Shown: positions 60,973-64,000 of the stretch, piece after piece
Numbering within the stretch: the stretch's first letter is position 1
How the letters are laid out: the number at the start of each line of letters is the position of its first letter
NCBI RefSeq assembly: GCF_041537925.1
Contig: NZ_JBGOSH010000003.1
Location: forward strand, 62,001-126,000
Reading direction: 5' to 3'
Length of the DNA stretch: 64,000 nt
Source: Ruegeria_C sp041537925
GTDB taxonomy: Bacteria; Pseudomonadota; Alphaproteobacteria; Rhodobacterales; Rhodobacteraceae
Program-made: the position numbers and the translations under genes
The notes under the pieces: model-generated
The model's database searches: none
Seen by the model: the letters and a program-made list of their open reading frames with translations, nothing else
What the model was told of the DNA's origin: nothing

Positions 60973-61833
60973 ATGAACGACACAGCATATTACCTTTCCG
61001 AGCCCAAATTCCGCTCGTCCTGCGTCGTTTTTGCCTCTCCGCATAGCGGCAGCGACTATTCCCTGGACTTCTTGCGACAGTCGGTACTGGACCGACACGC
61101 GATTCGGTCTTCCGAGGATGCCTATGTCGACCTTCTTTTTGATGCGGCACCAGATCTTGGCGCGCCGTTGCTGAAGGCGGCGGCTCCACGCGCCTACATC
61201 GACCTCAATCGCGGTGTGGACGAACTGGACCCGGCGGTGATCGAAGGCGCCAGGCGGCAGGGCCACAATCCGCGTGTCACCTCGGGTCTGGGGGTCATTC
61301 CCCGTGTCGTTGCCAATGGACGGGCGATCTATCGCGGCAAGCTGCCCTATCGCGAGGCGCAGCGCCGGATCGAGTGTCACTGGCACCCCTATCACGCACG
61401 GTTGCAGGCGCTGCTGGAAGGCTCGCGCGACCGCTTCGGTCAGGCGATTCTGGTCGATTGCCATTCGATGCCGCGCGAAGCGCTGGATGGTATCACCCGG
61501 CGCGGGCAGCCGCGACCGGAGATCGTTCTGGGCGACCGTTTTGGCGCTTCCGCCGGCAGCCATATCGTCGATCAGGTCGAAGCGGCGTTCACCGCCGCAG
61601 GTCTGACCGTGTCACGCAACACGCCTTTTGCCGGCGCTTATGTCACTCAGACCTATGGCCGCCCGTCGCGTCAGCAACATGCCATCCAGGTCGAGATCGA
61701 CCGTTCGCTTTACATGGACGAGACGCATATCCGCCCCAATCACCAATTCGCCGCGTTTCGCCGCGTCCTGCGTGGCGTGATCGCCGATATCGCAGCCATC
61801 GGAACCGACAGGACACAATTGGCGGCAGAATAA
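60973..61833 (+). CDS. N-formylglutamate amidohydrolase family protein
   Basis: A 286-residue zinc amidohydrolase. FASPHSGSDYS near residue 20 carries the first His ligand, SSEDAYVDLLFDAAPDLGA the Glu/Asp region, and VDCHSMPRE the second His. YHARLQALLEGSRDRFG is another family block. It would hydrolyse N-formylglutamate in histidine degradation, but no other hut gene is here, so related N-formyl substrates are possible. ATG 60973 follows AAGGAG. Confidence 0.9.
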   Translation: MNDTAYYLSEPKFRSSCVVFASPHSGSDYSLDFLRQSVLDRHAIRSSEDAYVDLLFDAAPDLGAPLLKAAAPRAYIDLNRGVDELDPAVIEGARRQGHNPRVTSGLGVIPRVVANGRAIYRGKLPYREAQRRIECHWHPYHARLQALLEGSRDRFGQAILVDCHSMPREALDGITRRGQPRPEIVLGDRFGASAGSHIVDQVEAAFTAAGLTVSRNTPFAGAYVTQTYGRPSRQQHAIQVEIDRSLYMDETHIRPNHQFAAFRRVLRGVIADIAAIGTDRTQLAAE

Positions 61834-61901
61834 TCAGCACAGCACAGTTTTGACCTATGCGCCCGTTCCGGCCTAACCTGATCTGAAGTCAGGGGGCGAT
61901 C

Positions 61902-63065
61902 TTGAAATCCCGACAGACCATGACCGGCAATGCGACAACCAGCGCCCCCGAGGGCGCGGCGGTGGGGGTGCGTGCAGGTATGTCCGCAGGCGGGGCTGCG
62001 ACGATTGCCGCCTTTGCCTCGCTTGTGACCTGTTATGTCGGAGTGGTGCTGGAGGCGCTGTTCGGGATCGAGGGCATGGCCTTCAATCCGCATTTGCAGG
62101 CGGTGCTAATGTGGGCGCTGGCCCTTGTCGCCACTGGGTTTGTGTTCCGGGACCGCGACCGGCATGGCAGCGCCCTGCCCCTTGTCGTCGCAGGTCTTGC
62201 CAATATCGTGCTGATCGCAACGCTTTACCTTCACTACGATCATCGGTTCGAGGCCCTGGCCTATGTACTGCTCATCATCGCCACGCTGATGAACCAGAAC
62301 CTCCTGCTGCGCGTGCTCAACCGCAAGGTCCGGTCCCAGACCGCCGAGATTTCCGAGCTGAATGCCCGGCTGGCAAACAAAGTCGAGCGGCAGGCCGGTC
62401 AGATCGGACGGCTTGAACGGCTCAAGGAGTTTCTTGCGCCGCAGATCGCGCAGGCGGTGGTCGATGGCGGGCGCGAGGATCTGCTGCGCACCCATCGCCG
62501 CTATATCGCTTGCTTGTTCTGCGACATCCGCAATTTCACGGCCCTGTCCGAGGCGCTGGACCCCGAAGACGTCATCGATATCTTGCAACGCTATCACGAC
62601 CGCAGCGGCGCGCTGGCGGCCGCCAGCGGCGGCACGATCGGGTTTCGCTCGGGCGACGGGCTTATGATCTATTTCAACGATCCAGTCCCCTGTGATGCGC
62701 CGGTCGGTGACGCGGTGAGACTGGCGCTGGAAATCCGAGCAGAGTTTGCTGAGATCTGCGCACCCTGGCGGCGCATGGGCCACGCGGTGGGGATCGGGCT
62801 GGGTATCTCCAGCGGTCACGCCACAATGGGGCTGGTTGGCCGCGAGGGGCGCGCCGATTACACTGCCGTGGGCGGCGTGGTGAACATTGCCTCACGCCTG
62901 TGCGACGCCGCAGCGCAAGACGAGATTCTGATCAGCCAGCGGGCCTTCATGGATGTCGAGGGCCATCTGTCGGTGGAGCCGGTGGGAGGCCTGACGTTGA
63001 AAGGGATCGCCAATCCGGTAGAGGCCTACCGCGTGCTTGACCTGCAAGACCCCGGCGCAGACTGA
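61902..63065 (+). CDS. membrane-anchored class III adenylate/guanylate cyclase
   Basis: A 387-residue protein: about five hydrophobic segments in the first 150 residues (AAFASLVTCYVGVVLEALFG onward), a coiled coil (SELNARLANKVERQAGQIGR), then the cyclase domain. LFCDIRNFTALSEAL and GFRSGDGLMIYFND carry the two metal Asp, ADYTAVGGVVNIASRLCDAA the base and transition-state residues. The DYT triad suits adenylate cyclase. A TTG start at 61902 is used because AGGGGG precedes it; ATG 61920 is an alternative. Confidence 0.9.
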   Translation: MKSRQTMTGNATTSAPEGAAVGVRAGMSAGGAATIAAFASLVTCYVGVVLEALFGIEGMAFNPHLQAVLMWALALVATGFVFRDRDRHGSALPLVVAGLANIVLIATLYLHYDHRFEALAYVLLIIATLMNQNLLLRVLNRKVRSQTAEISELNARLANKVERQAGQIGRLERLKEFLAPQIAQAVVDGGREDLLRTHRRYIACLFCDIRNFTALSEALDPEDVIDILQRYHDRSGALAAASGGTIGFRSGDGLMIYFNDPVPCDAPVGDAVRLALEIRAEFAEICAPWRRMGHAVGIGLGISSGHATMGLVGREGRADYTAVGGVVNIASRLCDAAAQDEILISQRAFMDVEGHLSVEPVGGLTLKGIANPVEAYRVLDLQDPGAD

Positions 63066-63066
63066 A

Positions 63067-64000
63067 TCACCGCAGAGCGCGGCCCTTGACGATCGCATCC
63101 GAGCCGAACCGTCTGCGGATATCATCCGTGGCCCGCTCGGCCCCCGATCTTTGCGTGGCGCCGGGATCTAGCAGATCGCCGGATTTGTCGGCTTCTTCCT
63201 CGGAACACAGATCCGACAGCCCACAGCCCAGCAGCCGGTACGGACCACGGTCGCCAAGTTGATCGAACAACGCCCGCGCTTGTCGATAAATCGTATCCGC
63301 CATCTGGGTGGCGTCGCGCAGCGACACACGGCGGGTCAGAATCTTGTGGTTCGATTGCTTGAGCTTCAGCGTCACCACGCGCCCTGCCAGCTCGCGCGCC
63401 TTGGCCCGGCCCGAGACCTTTTCGGCCATCCGCCACAAATGCCCGTCCAGCACATCCGGATTTGCAGTGTCTTCGAAAAACGTCGTCTCGTTGCTTATCG
63501 ACTTGATCGGATCATGGGCCGATACCCGGCGCTTGTCCTGCCCCCTTGCCAGATGCCAGAGACGGTAGCCCATCGATCCGAAGCGTGCGGTCAGCGCCTC
63601 CTGATCCCAGCGCAGTAGGTCGGCAAAGGTGCGGATACCGGCCTTTTCCAGCGACTCCTGCCCAGCCGGGCCGATCCCCCAGATCAACCGGACGGGCCTG
63701 TCGTGCAGGAACGCCGCCGTCTCGGCCTTGCCGATCACCGAAAACCCGCGTGGTTTGTCGAGATCCGACGCTACCTTGGCCAGGAACTTGTTGTGGCTCA
63801 GCCCGATCGATCCGGTCAGGCCCAGTTCATCCTTCATGCGCTTCACCAGACGCGCCAGCATCAGTGCGGGCGGCGCGCCATGCAGCCGTTCGGTGCCGCC
63901 GAGATCCATGAACGCCTCGTCCAGCGATAGCGGTTCGACCACCGGCGTCAGTTCATCCATCATCGCACGGATCTGTTTCGAAGCCTCGGCATAGGCCGAC
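63067..64000 (-). CDS. dinB: DNA polymerase IV, N-terminus cut by window edge
   Basis: The C-terminal 310 residues of a Y-family polymerase, open at the right edge. PLSLDEAFMDLGGTERLHG contains the catalytic SLDEA Asp-Glu pair; IGLSHNKFLAKVASDLDKPRG is the palm block; RLIWGIGPAGQESLEKAGI the HhH thumb. The little-finger domain follows (LKLKQSNHKILTRRVSL). The N-terminal metal Asp is outside the window. It makes error-prone bypass synthesis. It ends convergent to the cyclase gene, one base away. Confidence 0.96.
   Translation of the reverse strand, partial: SAYAEASKQIRAMMDELTPVVEPLSLDEAFMDLGGTERLHGAPPALMLARLVKRMKDELGLTGSIGLSHNKFLAKVASDLDKPRGFSVIGKAETAAFLHDRPVRLIWGIGPAGQESLEKAGIRTFADLLRWDQEALTARFGSMGYRLWHLARGQDKRRVSAHDPIKSISNETTFFEDTANPDVLDGHLWRMAEKVSGRAKARELAGRVVTLKLKQSNHKILTRRVSLRDATQMADTIYRQARALFDQLGDRGPYRLLGCGLSDLCSEEEADKSGDLLDPGATQRSGAERATDDIRRRFGSDAIVKGRALR

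Overview
The window looks like chromosomal DNA of an alphaproteobacterium, most likely the marine Roseobacter group of the Rhodobacteraceae. This rests on GC-rich sequence, on gene content (dnaX-ybaB-recR, the glnK-amtB pair, Liv-type ABC transport with CoA ligases, a sulfatase, Fe(III) ABC transport) and on frequent ATGA/GTGA start-stop overlaps. No species is claimed. I found no phage, transposon, integrase or CRISPR array. About 70 protein genes, one tRNA-Val(GAC), one cobalamin riboswitch and about ten hairpin terminators or intercistronic hairpins are annotated. The gene at each edge is cut by the window.

Layout. 1-4.7 kb (minus): a hydantoinase/5-oxoprolinase pair (hyuA, hyuB) coupled to a HisC-like aminotransferase. 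5-7.6 kb (plus): smpB, 3-mercaptopyruvate sulfurtransferase, aromatic/aspartate aminotransferase. 7.6-9.9 kb (minus): SnoaL-like protein, then ammonium transporter amtB and PII glnK. 10.1-12.3 kb: a class A penicillin-binding protein. 12.3-13.8 kb (minus): mlaA-mlaC phospholipid transport. 14-16.8 kb (plus): ridA, glycerophosphodiesterase, FemAB-like acyltransferase, pterin dehydratase. 16.8-18.1 kb (minus): EF-hand protein, glycine-zipper lipoprotein, peroxiredoxin. 18.2-20.6 kb (plus): ferredoxin reductase, rsmD, HAD phosphatase. 20.8-22.4 kb (minus): map, sfsA. 22.4-25.3 kb (plus): four translationally overlapped genes ending in an OmpA-family protein. 25.4-28.5 kb: LysR, DUF4399, ArsR, NIPSNAP and ABM genes. 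28.5-34.7 kb: fadH, rppH, an orphan membrane protein, a PfkB kinase with nth, and an Ada-like protein. 34.8-38.3 kb: a WYL regulator and the recombination/replication operon dnaX-ybaB-recR. 38.5-40.7 kb: a phosphatase and an ankyrin protein.

40.7-41.35 kb holds a cobalamin riboswitch with its small uncharacterised gene. A TetR regulator and an alpha/beta hydrolase share an intergenic region with two palindromic operators (42 kb). A PAS histidine kinase/OmpR regulator pair (42.9-45.5 kb) is divergent from an eight- to nine-gene cluster (45.7-54.9 kb). That cluster contains an acyl-CoA ligase, a complete LivGHMKF-type ABC importer, a VOC protein, a small membrane protein and a PaaK-like protein with an altered P-loop. 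It is the best candidate here for an undescribed import-and-activation system for an organic acid. 55-58.7 kb carries a Fe(III) ABC permease and binding protein on either side of an FHA-tailed nucleotide cyclase. The right end has a sulfatase, rpmJ (type-B L36), tRNA-Val, an N-formylglutamate amidohydrolase, a membrane-anchored cyclase and dinB.

All functions are read from the sequence and from remembered family features. No database search was run.
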